This document shows positions 9,141-18,861 of a DNA stretch of 64,000 nucleotides, piece by piece; positions within the stretch are counted from its first letter, which is position 1; each line of letters opens with the position of its first letter. The position numbers and the translations under genes were made by a program. The notes under the pieces are model-generated. The model did no database searches. It was not told the DNA's origin and saw nothing but the letters and a program-made list of their open reading frames with translations. Source of the DNA: Myxosarcina sp. GI1 (GTDB lineage Bacteria > Cyanobacteriota > Cyanobacteriia > Cyanobacteriales > Xenococcaceae). Location of the stretch: NCBI RefSeq assembly GCF_000756305.1, contig NZ_JRFE01000022.1, positions 124,001 through 188,000 on the forward strand, read 5' to 3'.

Positions 9141-9551
9141 ATGACCGATTCTGATAATTCTGAATTAATTGCTACTGCTCAGAAAGCATATAACTATTTT
9201 AGTCATGGTTTGGCAACTGGTTCGTGGACGGATTTTTTAGCTATGTTGAGTGACGACTTTACCTTTTCTTTTCCGATCGAACCGTTTAAAGGAAAAAATG
9301 TAGGAAGAGAAAAAGCCGCTCAATTTTTTTACTATGTATCGGAGAAAGTTTTTTCAAATGGCTTGTTTTTAACTTTAGAACGAATTACTAGCAATGAAAC
9401 GACAGTAGTTTTTGAAGTCCGCTCTTCTGGTTTGATGTTTGGAGAACCATATCAAAATCAAGTCGCCATTTCTTTTGATGTCAGAGGCGATCGCATTTGT
9501 GGATATCGTGAATATCTTGGTGTTATTTATCAAAGTAATAGAGCGAAATGA
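9141..9551 (+). CDS. NTF2-like (SnoaL-type) small protein
   Basis: A 136-residue single-domain protein with the cone-shaped alpha+beta barrel pattern of the nuclear transport factor 2/SnoaL superfamily: an N-terminal helix (AQKAYNYFSHGLATGSW), then FLAMLSDDFTFSFP and alternating strands ending in REYLGVIYQ. Ligand and reaction are unknown; such proteins often bind small hydrophobic compounds or act as isomerases. It follows the antiporter by about 100 bases on the same strand. Confidence 0.75.
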   Translation: MTDSDNSELIATAQKAYNYFSHGLATGSWTDFLAMLSDDFTFSFPIEPFKGKNVGREKAAQFFYYVSEKVFSNGLFLTLERITSNETTVVFEVRSSGLMFGEPYQNQVAISFDVRGDRICGYREYLGVIYQSNRAK

Positions 9552-9628
9552 GTTACCGAGGTTGTAGTTTTTCGATTGCACTTTTTTAAAATAGTAATAA
9601 CTACTTATTCGGCAACTCAAACAATTAA

Positions 9629-9781
9629 TTAAACTAGAGCAAATAAAGCTATAAAAGTAAATAAGCAAACTCCTGCTAATAACAATAAGACAATTGATTG
9701 ATAGGGAGCGTGATTAGTTTGCTCTAAATACTGATTCACTTTTTGGTCTTTTTCTTCAGGATGCCAAACCATGCTTTTCAT
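9629..9781 (-). CDS. Small single-pass membrane protein
   Basis: A 50-residue protein starting MKSMVWHPEE, with a polar N-terminal half and one C-terminal hydrophobic helix (SIVLLLLAGVCLFTFIALFA). The chosen ATG (9781) has GAGG 8-9 bases upstream, whereas the longer frame starting at 9811 would place that site inside the gene. No family recognised. It stands alone between convergent and divergent neighbours. Confidence 0.65.
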   Translation of the reverse strand: MKSMVWHPEEKDQKVNQYLEQTNHAPYQSIVLLLLAGVCLFTFIALFALV

Positions 9782-10043
9782 AGTTTTTACCTCAAAAAAT
9801 AGAGAAGACAAACTTATATACTCTAACTGTAAAATACAAGAAATAATAAATAAAATTTTTACTGTATTTTTTTTATATAATTAAAATTTTCTCAATTTTA
9901 TGTATTAAAAGTTAAACAATTTTTATTAACTTTTGCTGGGACTTAATGTAAATTTTGTCTGAAAACGCTCGAACGAGCAGAGTTACCAACTAAAACAGAA
10001 AATTCGCTAAAATTTTTTTTACAGCTTTATTACTTCGCAGATC

Positions 10044-11735
10044 GTGAATCAAACTACAGTCAACTTTGCAGACATTAAATTAGAAACACCTACTATAGAA
10101 AAAGTCAAAGCAGAGTATACATCTATTCATACTGCCTTAGAGCGATCGCAAAATCGCCTTGAAAGAGAACGTGCTTTGCAACAATGGGATAGCTTACGCC
10201 GTTATCTCGACAGTTGGAGTGCCTTGACTGCTTTGCATTTCAATCAGGATACTCGCAATCTAGCTTATAAAGAAGCACAGGAATATAGTGACGAACTTCA
10301 ACCAAAGTTAACTGCTTTAGCAGTTGAGATGAAGCGAAAGTTACTGAACAGCGAACATCGCGCTGAATTGGAAGCTATTTGTGGCAAACACGCTTTTAGT
10401 TTGTGGGAAGCCGACATTACTACTTTTGAACCAGCGATCGAAGCAGATTTAGTTGAAGAAGCCAAGTTAGTTAGTCAGTATGTAGAACTTTTAGCTTCAG
10501 CAGAAATTGAGTTTGCAGGGAAAACTCTCAATTTGTCTGAAATTACTAAATATACCGAGGATCGCGATCGCCACACTCGTTATTTAGCAGAACAAGCACG
10601 TTGGCAGTTTTTTAACCAGCATCAGGCTAAATTTGACAGTACTTACGATCGCTTGGTTAAATTACGTCACCAAATGGCACGCAAACTCGGCTATGACAAC
10701 TATATTGGTTTGGGCTACAAGCAGATGCAGCGCGTTGACTATACAGAAGTCGAGGTTAAAAACTACCGCGATGAAGTTGTTAGAGAAGTAGTGCCTCTAG
10801 CTAGTAAAATTATCGATCAAAAAACAGAAACGCTTGGTATAGATAAAGCTTATTTCTGGGATGAGTCTGTTTTCGATTTGCAGGGAAATCCCCAACCTCA
10901 TGGAGAACATGACTGGATGTTAGGACAAGCACGACAGATGTTTGAGGAAATGCACCCAGAGTTAGGAAATTTCTTTAACACGATGGTAGATGCCAACCTG
11001 CTCGATCTTAAAGCTCGACCTGGGAAAACTGGTGGTGGTTTTTGTACTAGTTTCGATCGCTATAGCGTCCCCTATATTTTTGCCAATTTTAACGGTACTA
11101 AAGGGGACGTAGAAGTATTTACCCACGAAATGGGTCATGCTTTTCAATACTGGCAGAGTCGCCACTTACCGTTAATAGATTATCTGTGGGCGACTTCAGA
11201 AACTAGTGAAATTCACTCGATGAGTTTAGAATTTCTAACGCGATCGCAAATGGCTAAGTTTTTCGATGGCGATGCAGAACGTTTCTGTCAAAGTCATTTA
11301 ACCGATTCAATTCTCTTTTTGCCTTATGGTTGCGCGGTGGATCATTTTCAACATTTGGTTTACGCTAACTCAGAAGCCACGCCAAAAGAGAGAAATCAAA
11401 TGTGGCAAGAATTAGAAGCGCGTTACTTACCCTGGCGCGAATACGGCGATCTAGCTCATCCCAAACAAGGCGGACTTTGGCAAGCCAAGCAACACATCTA
11501 TTGCTATCCCTTTTACTACATTGACTATACTTTGGCTTTGTGTTGCGCTATGCAGTTCTGGGTTAAAGCCGAATCAGACTATGAAGCTACTTTAGAAGAA
11601 TACATCGCTCTCTGTCAGCGCGGTGGCAAAGCACCCTTTCAAACCTTAGTTAAATCGGCAAATTTAGTCTCGCCCTTTCAATCTGGTTGTCTAGCTAAAG
11701 TCGTCGAGCGATCGCGTCAGGTTTTAGATTTATAG
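10044..11735 (+). CDS. M3 family oligoendopeptidase (PepF-like)
   Basis: A 563-residue zinc oligopeptidase of family M3. The zinc-binding HEMGH is at 361-365, and the third ligand lies in TSETSEIHSMSLEF (about 386-399). The rest is helical, as expected for the clam-shell fold with a deep channel that admits only short peptides. It probably clears cytoplasmic peptides, including cleaved signal and degradation peptides. The start is GTG; no strong RBS is visible. Length is normal for the pepF/M3 group. Confidence 0.9.
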   Translation: MNQTTVNFADIKLETPTIEKVKAEYTSIHTALERSQNRLERERALQQWDSLRRYLDSWSALTALHFNQDTRNLAYKEAQEYSDELQPKLTALAVEMKRKLLNSEHRAELEAICGKHAFSLWEADITTFEPAIEADLVEEAKLVSQYVELLASAEIEFAGKTLNLSEITKYTEDRDRHTRYLAEQARWQFFNQHQAKFDSTYDRLVKLRHQMARKLGYDNYIGLGYKQMQRVDYTEVEVKNYRDEVVREVVPLASKIIDQKTETLGIDKAYFWDESVFDLQGNPQPHGEHDWMLGQARQMFEEMHPELGNFFNTMVDANLLDLKARPGKTGGGFCTSFDRYSVPYIFANFNGTKGDVEVFTHEMGHAFQYWQSRHLPLIDYLWATSETSEIHSMSLEFLTRSQMAKFFDGDAERFCQSHLTDSILFLPYGCAVDHFQHLVYANSEATPKERNQMWQELEARYLPWREYGDLAHPKQGGLWQAKQHIYCYPFYYIDYTLALCCAMQFWVKAESDYEATLEEYIALCQRGGKAPFQTLVKSANLVSPFQSGCLAKVVERSRQVLDL

Positions 11736-11778
11736 ACAACAACTTTTAAAAGCAATTCAAATTAAATGCCAACCTTAA

Positions 11779-12234
11779 CTATGACGATACAATTTCGCAT
11801 TCTTTTTTGGTCACCTCATGGCGATAGCGAAACATTTCCTTGAGTCGTGAATCTACCCACCAGCCTAATAGTAACTCCGCTAGCCAGCCTCCAGGTATTT
11901 CATAAGCGATCGCGTCGGTCAATATAGTTTTATCGCCTTCAGAGGTAAACTGGTGGCGATGTTGCCAAGACTGCATCGGACCTTCAATTTGGATATCGGT
12001 GAATAAACAATTGGGTTGACATTCTGTATGTTTGGCGACCCATTTAATAGGAACAAAGCCGAGATTTAAACGAAATTCGCTTATTGCGCCAACGTTCAAT
12101 CCTCCTTCATGACGTACTACTGTAACTGGTTGCCAAGGCGGAGTCAAAATATCGAGAATATCTTGACGTTCGTGAAATTGCCATACGGCTTCTATAGGTG
12201 CGTCGATCGCACTAGAATATTCAAAATGCAGCAT
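11779..12234 (-). CDS. SRPBCC family (polyketide cyclase/START-like) protein
   Basis: A 151-residue protein with the SRPBCC pattern: HFEYSSAIDAPIEAVWQFH at the N-terminus, a central run of strands and a C-terminal amphipathic helix containing WWVDSRLKEMFRYR. These proteins enclose a hydrophobic pocket and bind lipids or small ligands. The specific ligand is unknown. It is divergent from the PPOX flavoprotein gene with only 23 bases between the starts, so regulation may be shared. Confidence 0.8.
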   Translation of the reverse strand: MLHFEYSSAIDAPIEAVWQFHERQDILDILTPPWQPVTVVRHEGGLNVGAISEFRLNLGFVPIKWVAKHTECQPNCLFTDIQIEGPMQSWQHRHQFTSEGDKTILTDAIAYEIPGGWLAELLLGWWVDSRLKEMFRYRHEVTKKECEIVSS

Positions 12235-12257
12235 AAAAGTTAATTATACTCTCATAA

Positions 12258-12836
12258 ATGTCTCTTACTCCTTGGCGATCGCTTCTGGCTCGCGCACTCC
12301 ATCGCAATCGTTCCCAACCTCATTGTCGTTACCTACAGCTAGCAACCATTACTCCTGAAGGCTATCCTGCCAATCGCACGGTAGTATTTCGAGGTTTTTT
12401 AGACAACACCAACGACCTCAAAATTGTTGTAGACTCTCGTAGTAAAAAAATTAGAGATATTCAACATTTGCCCCATAGCGAAGGCTGCTGGTACTTTACC
12501 AAAACTCGCGAGCAGTTTCGTCTTACGGGTAGTTTGAATCTAGTGACTGCCGAATCTACCGATAAAGAGTTACAGACAGCGCGTCAGACAACCTGGCATA
12601 ATTTATCTGAAGCGGCGCGATCGCAGTTTTCCTGGCCTCATCCAGAGAAACAGAGGGCAGACAAAGAAGCTTTTACCGTAGATGTTCCCGACGAGAATAT
12701 ACCTTTAAATAATTTTTGTTTGCTGTTATTAATTCCTACTAAAGTAGACCACTTAGAACTACGTGGCGAACCTCAAAGCCGTACCTTATATTATTTGCAC
12801 GACGGAAGTTGGTCGATTCGAGCGGTAAATCCCTAG
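12258..12836 (+). CDS. PPOX-type FMN flavoprotein (Npun_F5749 family)
   Basis: A 192-residue split-barrel flavoprotein of the pyridoxamine 5'-phosphate oxidase superfamily. [11 protein letters not shown] (34-44), [12 protein letters not shown] and the C-terminal [10 protein letters not shown] resemble the FMN-binding strands of the family. The length fits the cyanobacterial Npun_F5749 subgroup rather than true PdxH. It probably binds FMN; the substrate is unknown. It overlaps the convergent cysE gene by 4 bases. Confidence 0.85.
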   Translation: MSLTPWRSLLARALHRNRSQPHCRYLQLATITPEGYPANRTVVFRGFLDNTNDLKIVVDSRSKKIRDIQHLPHSEGCWYFTKTREQFRLTGSLNLVTAESTDKELQTARQTTWHNLSEAARSQFSWPHPEKQRADKEAFTVDVPDENIPLNNFCLLLLIPTKVDHLELRGEPQSRTLYYLHDGSWSIRAVNP

Positions 12837-13600
12837 TCCCATTCGCCTAAAAATTCTTTAATTTCTTTATCTCTAAGCAGACAGCTATTATTCGATTGAT
12901 AACAAGGTTCTAATTCATTTTCCTCTAGTTGCGATTTAGCTGCCGTAACCAAACTCTGATGCGATTGAGATTTTCTCAGTTGCCGTACTTCTGCTTCTAA
13001 CGACTCGATGCGGTCTACCAAACTGCGGATAACTGCTGCTTCAGAATCGGGTAAATTACCGTGTTCTAGAGGATCGACTTTGACTCCAGAACGATAGATC
13101 ACTCTGCCAGGAATACCGACTACGGTGCAGTTAGAGGGTACGTCTTTTAAAACCACAGACCCCGCCCCAATACGAACGTCGTTACCTATTTGAATATTGC
13201 CTAAAACTTTAGCTCCTCCACCAACTACGACATTTTCGCCCAGAGTTGGATGACGTTTGCCCGACTCTTTTCCCGTTCCACCAAGGGTAACTCCCTGATA
13301 GATTATGGTGTAGTCTCCCACAATTGCCGTTTCGCCAATTACTACACCCATGCCGTGATCGATAAATACTCCTTCACCTATTTGCGCCCCTGGATGAATT
13401 TCAATACCCGTAAGGAAGCGAGCCAGATGCGAAATAAATCGTGGGAAAAAAGGGATGCCAATGCAGTACAACCAGTGAGCAAAACGATGCAAAAACAAAG
13501 CGTGCAAACCTGGATAGCAGACTAAAACTTCTAGCCAGTTACGTGCTGCTGGGTCGCGTTTGAAAACAATACGAAAGTCTGCGATCGCCTGAGAGAACAT
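12833..13600 (-). CDS. cysE: Serine O-acetyltransferase
   Basis: A 255-residue enzyme that transfers acetyl from acetyl-CoA to L-serine, the first committed step of cysteine synthesis. An N-terminal helical segment (1-60) is followed by a left-handed beta-helix of hexapeptide repeats, including [17 protein letters not shown], the TLGGTGK loop and the [19 protein letters not shown] turn. The catalytic His is in IDHGMG. The C-terminus past about 185 is an extra polar tail with a coiled-coil-like stretch ([20 protein letters not shown]), common in cyanobacterial forms. Monocistronic. Confidence 0.93.
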   Translation of the reverse strand: MFSQAIADFRIVFKRDPAARNWLEVLVCYPGLHALFLHRFAHWLYCIGIPFFPRFISHLARFLTGIEIHPGAQIGEGVFIDHGMGVVIGETAIVGDYTIIYQGVTLGGTGKESGKRHPTLGENVVVGGGAKVLGNIQIGNDVRIGAGSVVLKDVPSNCTVVGIPGRVIYRSGVKVDPLEHGNLPDSEAAVIRSLVDRIESLEAEVRQLRKSQSHQSLVTAAKSQLEENELEPCYQSNNSCLLRDKEIKEFLGEWD

Positions 13601-13763
13601 GGAGTATTATCTAAAGATTCAACGATTCTTATTTTATCGTTCTCTAGCAATTTCAGAAATCTAACTTATGAAGTGAAATCCACACTGCTACTGTCGGTCT
13701 TTCTCTTTCTTTAGTCTATCGATAGCTGCCATTTTCAAGCCAATAATATCGATAAATAATCAG

Positions 13764-13790
13764 GCAATGGAATGTAAAAAACTCCATTGC
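13764..13790 (-). terminator. Hairpin downstream of tRNA-Glu
   Basis: GCAATGGA and TCCATTGC form a perfect 8-bp stem with an 11-base loop, about 45 bases beyond the 3' end of the leftward tRNA-Glu gene. No clean T run follows, so termination is a guess. Confidence 0.4.
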
Positions 13791-13835
13791 TCGGTCTACA
13801 GTATATATTTTTATATTAAACTTAAAAAATAAAAA

Positions 13836-13908
13836 TACCCCCAAGGGAATTTGAATCCCTGTCGCCTCCGTGAAAGGGAGGTGTCCTAGGCCACTAGACG
13901 ATGGGGGC
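13836..13908 (-). tRNA. tRNA-Glu (anticodon UUC)
   Basis: A 73-base cloverleaf on the minus strand. The acceptor arm starts GCCCCCA and closes with GGGGGT followed by discriminator A. The anticodon stem CCTCC/GGAGG encloses CTTTCAC, giving anticodon TTC. The T loop contains TTCAAAT. CCA is not encoded. In cyanobacteria this tRNA also supplies glutamyl-tRNA for tetrapyrrole (chlorophyll, haem, bilin) synthesis in addition to translation. Confidence 0.97.
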
Positions 13909-14011
13909 TAGTAAAGTTGTAGTTGGTCAAAAAAACCAGCAACGTTTTTAAATATATCTATTATTTAAGCGTCTGTCAATACTTTTTCGAGCAAAATATT
14001 TTCAACCTAGT

Positions 14012-14563
14012 TTAGTAAATTCCCCGTTGCCACTGTTTGAGACGCTGTTGCGCGATCGGATCTAAGGTATTGAACAAAAAACGCCGCGAAGATTTTTTTG
14101 AGGTTTGTTTTCTTTTCTTGGTTTGGTAAGCTGCTGCCGCTACTTCTCCTGCTAACACTCTTGCCGAGCGCCATTCAGCACCATAACCGACTACGGTTAA
14201 CTGCTGGGCGCGATCGCTCGTTGCCACAATCAAACGCGAACATGGTTGTTGGTACTTATTTCTTTGAAAAGCAGCACAAAACTTTTCTATATATGTATCG
14301 GCTGTCTCGGCATAGCCCGTATAATGAACCGACAACAAAGAACTATATTCTTCACTCGTGCGAGGGTTCTTTTGATAGTGTGCGTCAAAAACTATTTTAG
14401 TGCGGTAAGTAACTACCGCAGCATAATTAATTAAATGTTCGATTAGGCGATCGCGGGCTACTTCTAGACCGTCGCGATCGCGGCTTTTTTTTAAGTCTGA
14501 CCAATGACCGATAATGTTATAGCCATCTACCAGTAGTAGTGCCTGATAAGGGGAGGAAAGCAT
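14012..14563 (-). CDS. NYN domain (YacP-like) nuclease
   Basis: A 183-residue PIN-like protein. LLLVDGYNIIGHW (10-22) carries the first conserved Asp and the GYN signature; TKIVFDAHYQ (55-64), AETADTYIEKF (85-95) and IVATSDRAQQ (112-121) supply the remaining acidic residues of the NYN active site. The basic C-terminal tail (about 148-165, KKRKQTSKKSSRR) suggests RNA binding. YacP/Rae1 relatives cleave ribosome-associated mRNA in Firmicutes; the cyanobacterial role is unproven. Confidence 0.85.
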   Translation of the reverse strand: MLSSPYQALLLVDGYNIIGHWSDLKKSRDRDGLEVARDRLIEHLINYAAVVTYRTKIVFDAHYQKNPRTSEEYSSLLSVHYTGYAETADTYIEKFCAAFQRNKYQQPCSRLIVATSDRAQQLTVVGYGAEWRSARVLAGEVAAAAYQTKKRKQTSKKSSRRFLFNTLDPIAQQRLKQWQRGIY

Positions 14564-14648
14564 TTTAGGAATTTGTTCTCGAACGGGGGCAATTTATTTA
14601 TTTTTACCATTTTAAGCAAAATTCTTAACAAAAATTTAAATTAAGCAC

Positions 14649-15344
14649 TTATTTATTTTTGTTCGTTAGCTGCTGTTTGAGTATTTGGGGTTCTCCTTTA
14701 GCGGCAACTTTGCCCCCCTCTAATAGAAATGCACCATCACAATAATCTAATTCTTCTAAGCGATGAGTTACCCATAGAGCAGTTAAATTGCGTTCTCGCA
14801 CCAAACCCTTTACTTGTTTGACTAGTTCTAGCTGGGTATCTGGATCTAATAAAGCAGTGGGTTCGTCAAACAAAATAACCTCGCAGTGACGAGCGATCTC
14901 TCCTGCAATGGCAATGCGCTGTTTCTGACCGCCGCTCAAAGCGTAGATGGGTCGGCGTTCTAGTCCTACTAAATTAACAGCACTTAAAGCTTCTTTTACA
15001 CGCTCTCGTACGAGAGTCAGGGACAAATTTTCTTTGACCAAACCAAAAGCAATATCTGCACCTACCGTAGGCATTACCAATTGATGATCGGGATTTTGAA
15101 AGACAAAACCTACTGGAGAACGAACGGCGATCGTTCCCGAGTCGGCATTCAAAAGGCTACCTATCAATCTCAGTAAGGTAGATTTGCCACTACCATTGTT
15201 GCCTAACAACATCCAGAATTGTCCTTCAGGAACTTGTAGAGAGCAAGAGTTAAGGACAGGAGCGTTAGCCGCCCAGCTAAAGCATAATTCTCTTACATCA
15301 ATAGCCAGCGACTCATCCAGTTTTGAGGTCGTCGATTGGTTCAT
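14649..15344 (-). CDS. ECF/CbiO-type ABC transporter ATPase
   Basis: A 231-residue ATP-binding subunit. Walker A GNNGSGKST (48-56), Q-loop FQNPDHQ (82-88), signature LSGGQ (136-140), Walker B ILFDE (157-161) and the H-loop THRLEE are all intact, so it should hydrolyse ATP. FQNPDHQL is characteristic of energy-coupling-factor (cobalt, nickel, biotin-type) ATPases. No S-component or EcfT gene is adjacent, so it must pair with subunits elsewhere. Its start overlaps the stop of the 89-residue upstream gene by 4 bases. Confidence 0.88.
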   Translation of the reverse strand: MNQSTTSKLDESLAIDVRELCFSWAANAPVLNSCSLQVPEGQFWMLLGNNGSGKSTLLRLIGSLLNADSGTIAVRSPVGFVFQNPDHQLVMPTVGADIAFGLVKENLSLTLVRERVKEALSAVNLVGLERRPIYALSGGQKQRIAIAGEIARHCEVILFDEPTALLDPDTQLELVKQVKGLVRERNLTALWVTHRLEELDYCDGAFLLEGGKVAAKGEPQILKQQLTNKNK

Positions 15345-15610
15345 TCCTGAATTGCAGCAAAGAAACCAGGTACTCGTCCTTCAGCCATGCTGCCTGACTT
15401 TTTATTGACGCTTACCGCACAAATACGATTGGTTTTGATGGTAACTTTTTTGTCTTCTTCTTTCTCACAGGTAAGCTCGAATAATTTTGCATCCTCCGAA
15501 CGCATTGCTTCTAGAAGAGCTTGATATAAACTTTCTGCTGCGTCGGCTTCTTTACGCTGTACCGAAACAGGTAAGGGAATATCTTGCAAAATAACGTCAA
15601 TACTAAACAT
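15341..15610 (-). CDS. Conserved cyanobacterial hypothetical protein
   Basis: An 89-residue soluble protein (MFSIDVILQDIP...), acidic-basic mixed, with a central helix (ADAAESLYQALLEAMRS) and C-terminal strands ending VPGFFAAIQE. I recognise it as a typical small cyanobacterial unknown but not its function. The stop overlaps the ATG of the ECF ATPase, so the two are translationally coupled. GGAGAATTT just upstream of the ATG is a plausible RBS. Confidence 0.75.
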   Translation of the reverse strand: MFSIDVILQDIPLPVSVQRKEADAAESLYQALLEAMRSEDAKLFELTCEKEEDKKVTIKTNRICAVSVNKKSGSMAEGRVPGFFAAIQE

Positions 15611-15885
15611 AAATTCTCCAGATCGATTTCAATAGTTAAATTATCTTTCAGTTTTGCTAAAATCCCAACCTTTCTACCCAAGAGTGATAGAAAAACTTTA
15701 GTAAGTTTTAAGATTTACTCTGGAAATTATTAAAAATTTCTTATAGTATATAAATATAAAGAAAAGTAAATTTTTCTCACAATTACCTTACTATACAAAT
15801 TACCGAACAATTTGCTACCAAAGATGAGTAGTAAGGCTGTAATAATTTTAAACACTTTAGCTACTATATTCGGAGAATTAAAAAT

Positions 15886-16944
15886 ATGACAATAGCAGTA
15901 GGACGCGCCCCAGCGTCGCGAGGATGGTTTGACATCATCGACGACTGGCTCAAGCGCGATCGCTTCGTCTTCGTCGGGTGGTCGGGAATTCTATTATTTC
16001 CCTGCGCCTACATGGCATTAGGCGGCTGGCTGACAGGAACCACTTTCGTGACCTCCTGGTACACTCACGGTCTAGCCAGTTCCTACCTCGAAGGCTGTAA
16101 CTTTTTAACCGTAGCCGTATCCACTCCGGCAGACAGCATGGGACACTCCCTATTATTCTTATGGGGACCTGAAGCCAACTGGAGCTTTGCCCGTTGGTGT
16201 CAAGTCGGCGGCTTGTGGACATTTGTGGCACTACATGGAGCCTTCGCACTGATAGGCTTTATGCTGCGTCAGTTTGAAATTTCGCGCTTAGTAGGAATCA
16301 GACCCTACAACGCCATCGCCTTTAGCGCCCCAATCGCCGTATTCGTCTCGGTCTTCTTACTCTATCCATTAGGACAATCGAGCTGGTTCTTCGCACCCAG
16401 CTTTGGAGTAGCAGGAATCTTCCGCTTTATTCTGTTCGTACAAGGATTCCACAACTTCACCCTCAACCCATTCCACATGATGGGAGTAGCAGGAGTGTTG
16501 GGAGGAGCCTTACTCTGTGCGATCCACGGAGCGACAGTGGAAAACACCCTGTTTGAAGATGGAGACGGTTCTAACACCTTTAGAGCCTTCGAGCCGACTC
16601 AGTCAGAAGAAACCTACAGTATGGTAACGGCAAACAGATTCTGGTCGCAGATATTTGGCATTGCCTTTTCCAACAAACGCTGGCTACACTTCTTCATGCT
16701 GTTCGTACCGGTAACGGGACTATGGATGGCGAGTATCGGCATCATCGGCATCGCCCTCAACCTCAGAGCCTATGACTTTGTCTCTCAAGAGTTGAGAGCG
16801 GCAGAAGACCCAGAATTTGAAACTTTCTATACGAAAAACATTCTGCTCAATGAAGGTCTAAGAGCATGGATGGCAAAACAAGACCAACCACATCAAAGAT
16901 TTGAATTCCCAGAGGAGGTACTACCACGTGGTAACGCTCTCTAA
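15886..16944 (+). CDS. psbD: Photosystem II reaction-centre protein D2
   Basis: A full-length 352-residue D2 protein of the thylakoid PSII core, where it carries quinone QA and, with D1, the P680 chlorophylls. Tyr160 (tyrosine D), His189, His197 (P680 ligand), His214 and His268 (non-haem iron) and Trp253 (QA pocket) are in place. Codon use is richer in C-ending codons than neighbours, as expected for a highly expressed gene. CGGAG sits 10-12 bases before the ATG. No psbC follows or overlaps, so this is a monocistronic copy like psbDII rather than the psbDC operon. Residues 148 (Ala) and 191 (Phe) differ from the Gly and Trp I expect. Confidence 0.97.
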   Translation: MTIAVGRAPASRGWFDIIDDWLKRDRFVFVGWSGILLFPCAYMALGGWLTGTTFVTSWYTHGLASSYLEGCNFLTVAVSTPADSMGHSLLFLWGPEANWSFARWCQVGGLWTFVALHGAFALIGFMLRQFEISRLVGIRPYNAIAFSAPIAVFVSVFLLYPLGQSSWFFAPSFGVAGIFRFILFVQGFHNFTLNPFHMMGVAGVLGGALLCAIHGATVENTLFEDGDGSNTFRAFEPTQSEETYSMVTANRFWSQIFGIAFSNKRWLHFFMLFVPVTGLWMASIGIIGIALNLRAYDFVSQELRAAEDPEFETFYTKNILLNEGLRAWMAKQDQPHQRFEFPEEVLPRGNAL

Positions 16945-16986
16945 AATTTGAAATTTGGTTTGAAAATATAGCCTAACAAGGCTGTT

Positions 16987-17018
16987 GCCTCTCTTCTCAG
17001 GAAGAGGGGCTTATTTTT
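16987..17018 (+). terminator. Rho-independent terminator of psbD
   Basis: GCCTCTCTT pairs with AAGAGGGGC (9 bp, one G-U), with loop CTCAGG, followed by TTATTTTT. It lies about 45 bases after the psbD stop and supports a monocistronic transcript. Confidence 0.85.
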
Positions 17019-17195
17019 CAATTAAAATCAGAATGGTAAACACTAAGATCTCGATTTATAACAGAAAAAATAGATTGATAGTCGATTGCTAACAAAAAAT
17101 TCAAAAATAGTTGAATACTTGAAGACCTCTAGTTTTGGTAAGATGAAACCAAAACATATTATAGACCGCTTTTAAAACAGGATAAACAGTTAGTT

Positions 17196-18119
17196 GTGCC
17201 AAAGCCAAAAGCCGGCATTATTTATAATGATATCAAGCCTATAGCTTGCAAAGTTGCCACAGAAATTCAAGCTAAATTAGTCGATTGCGGTTGGGAAACA
17301 TTTATGGCTACAGGAGCGGGAGGTATACTAGAGTACTCTACGCCTGGCAGTCCAGTTTGCCATACTCGAATCGAGCAATTGACTCCGTCCAACTTCGACC
17401 ACGATTTGGAATTTGCTATTGTCTTAGGCGGTGACGGAACAGTTTTATCTGCATTTCGGCAACTCGCTCCCTGTGGAATTCCTTTATTGACCGTCAACAC
17501 GGGACACATGGGATTTCTTACCGAGACTTACCTCAATCATCTACCTCAGGCGTTAGAAAAACTGCTCGAACGGGACTATGAAATTGAAGAGCGGTCTATG
17601 CTCGCGGTAAAAGTATTTCGTAACCAAGCTTTATTGTGGGAAGCTTTGAGCTTGAATGAAATGGTCTTACACCGCGAACCTTTGACCAGCATGTGTCATT
17701 TTGAGATTCAAATTGGCAGCCACGCTCCTGTAGATATTGCTGCCGATGGAGTTATTATTTCTACTCCTACAGGGTCTACAGCTTACTCTCTTAGCGCGGG
17801 TGGTCCTGTGGTAACGCCAGAAGTTCCCGTGTTACAGCTAGCACCAATTTGCCCTCATTCTCTGGCATCTCGTACTTTAGTATTTAGCGATCGCGAACCT
17901 GTTAATGTATTCCCGGCTACCTCCTACCGTATGGTAATGGTAGTAGATGGCAATGGAGGTTGTTACATTTTGCCCGATGACCGCATCAATATTGAAAAGT
18001 CAATCTACAAAGCTCGCTTTATTCGCCTGCAACCGCAAGAATTTTTCCGAATTCTTAGGGAAAAATTGGGTTGGGGTTTGCCTCATATAGCCAAACCAAC
18101 TTCCGTGGAACTTCCTTAG
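17196..18119 (+). CDS. nadK: NAD(+) kinase
   Basis: A 307-residue ATP-NAD kinase that phosphorylates NAD to NADP. The catalytic GGDGT is at 78-82 and NTGHMGFL at 101-108. [21 protein letters not shown] (about 187-207) is the NAD-binding and tetramer loop. The start is GTG (VPKPKAG). Cyanobacteria usually have two paralogues; I cannot say which this is. It is followed 46 bases later by a response regulator on the same strand. Confidence 0.93.
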   Translation: MPKPKAGIIYNDIKPIACKVATEIQAKLVDCGWETFMATGAGGILEYSTPGSPVCHTRIEQLTPSNFDHDLEFAIVLGGDGTVLSAFRQLAPCGIPLLTVNTGHMGFLTETYLNHLPQALEKLLERDYEIEERSMLAVKVFRNQALLWEALSLNEMVLHREPLTSMCHFEIQIGSHAPVDIAADGVIISTPTGSTAYSLSAGGPVVTPEVPVLQLAPICPHSLASRTLVFSDREPVNVFPATSYRMVMVVDGNGGCYILPDDRINIEKSIYKARFIRLQPQEFFRILREKLGWGLPHIAKPTSVELP

Positions 18120-18165
18120 TTAATAATTAGTCAGAGCAAAACATTAAGAGTAGAAAAAACCCTAT

Positions 18166-18861
18166 ATGGTTACTAGTGAGATGGCAACCGATACTAATGC
18201 AGCTATTTTATTGCTAACAGATAGTATGTTTGCTCGTCAGGCAAGTATGGATTTGCAGGCGGCGGGTTATTCTACGGCAATTGAAAGAGTAGAAAAAGGC
18301 TGGCAACAATTGAGCGAGCTAAATCCAGCTATGGTAGTTTTAGACAAATCTTGGACTGGTAAGTCTGGGCTGAATTTTTGCCATCAGTTAAGAAGTTCGG
18401 GTACTCGCATTCCCATACTAATGCTAATCGAGCGAGAGACAATAGAAGAACGAGTAGCCTGTTTGGAGGCAGGTGCAGACGATTATTTGTTAAAGCCTTA
18501 TAAAAAAGAAGCATTATTAGAGTTGGTTTATCTTTATTTACAGCCTGCAACAGAGGTTAAAGAACAGTTGCGTTTTGGTAAGCTAGTTTTGGATTTGAGT
18601 ACCAGGCAAGCAATTAGAAATGGTTCGGCTATCGATCTAACCATGAAAGAGTTTGAGCTACTTAAATATTTAATGTCTAATCCAGGTAAAGTACTGTCAA
18701 GGGATGAAATTATTGAAAATGTATGGGGCTATGACTATCAAGGCGAATCAAACGTAATTGAAGTTTATATCCGCTATTTAAGGCTCAAAATTGAAACTAA
18801 AGAGCAAAAGCGATTGATTCAAACTGTTAGAGGAGTTGGCTACGTACTTAGAGAACCATAA
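18166..18861 (+). CDS. OmpR-family response regulator with atypical receiver
   Basis: A 231-residue regulator with a receiver (about 12-125) and a winged-helix DNA-binding domain (about 135-229, ending VRGVGYVLREP). The receiver keeps Asp60 (VVLDKSW) and Lys110 (LLKPY). It has only one acidic residue where two are usual (LLLTDS, 15-20), and Ile88 instead of Thr/Ser at the switch position (LMLIER). Normal phosphotransfer is therefore doubtful. This resembles the non-canonical NblR type that controls phycobilisome breakdown, but I cannot confirm it. It is probably co-transcribed with nadK. MATDTN (Met6) is an alternative start. Confidence 0.85.
   Translation: MVTSEMATDTNAAILLLTDSMFARQASMDLQAAGYSTAIERVEKGWQQLSELNPAMVVLDKSWTGKSGLNFCHQLRSSGTRIPILMLIERETIEERVACLEAGADDYLLKPYKKEALLELVYLYLQPATEVKEQLRFGKLVLDLSTRQAIRNGSAIDLTMKEFELLKYLMSNPGKVLSRDEIIENVWGYDYQGESNVIEVYIRYLRLKIETKEQKRLIQTVRGVGYVLREP

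Noticed and set aside
15886-16944. Part of a far-red light (FaRLiP) gene cluster
   Set aside because: No other photosystem, phycobiliprotein or RfpA/B/C gene is nearby; the gene is isolated.
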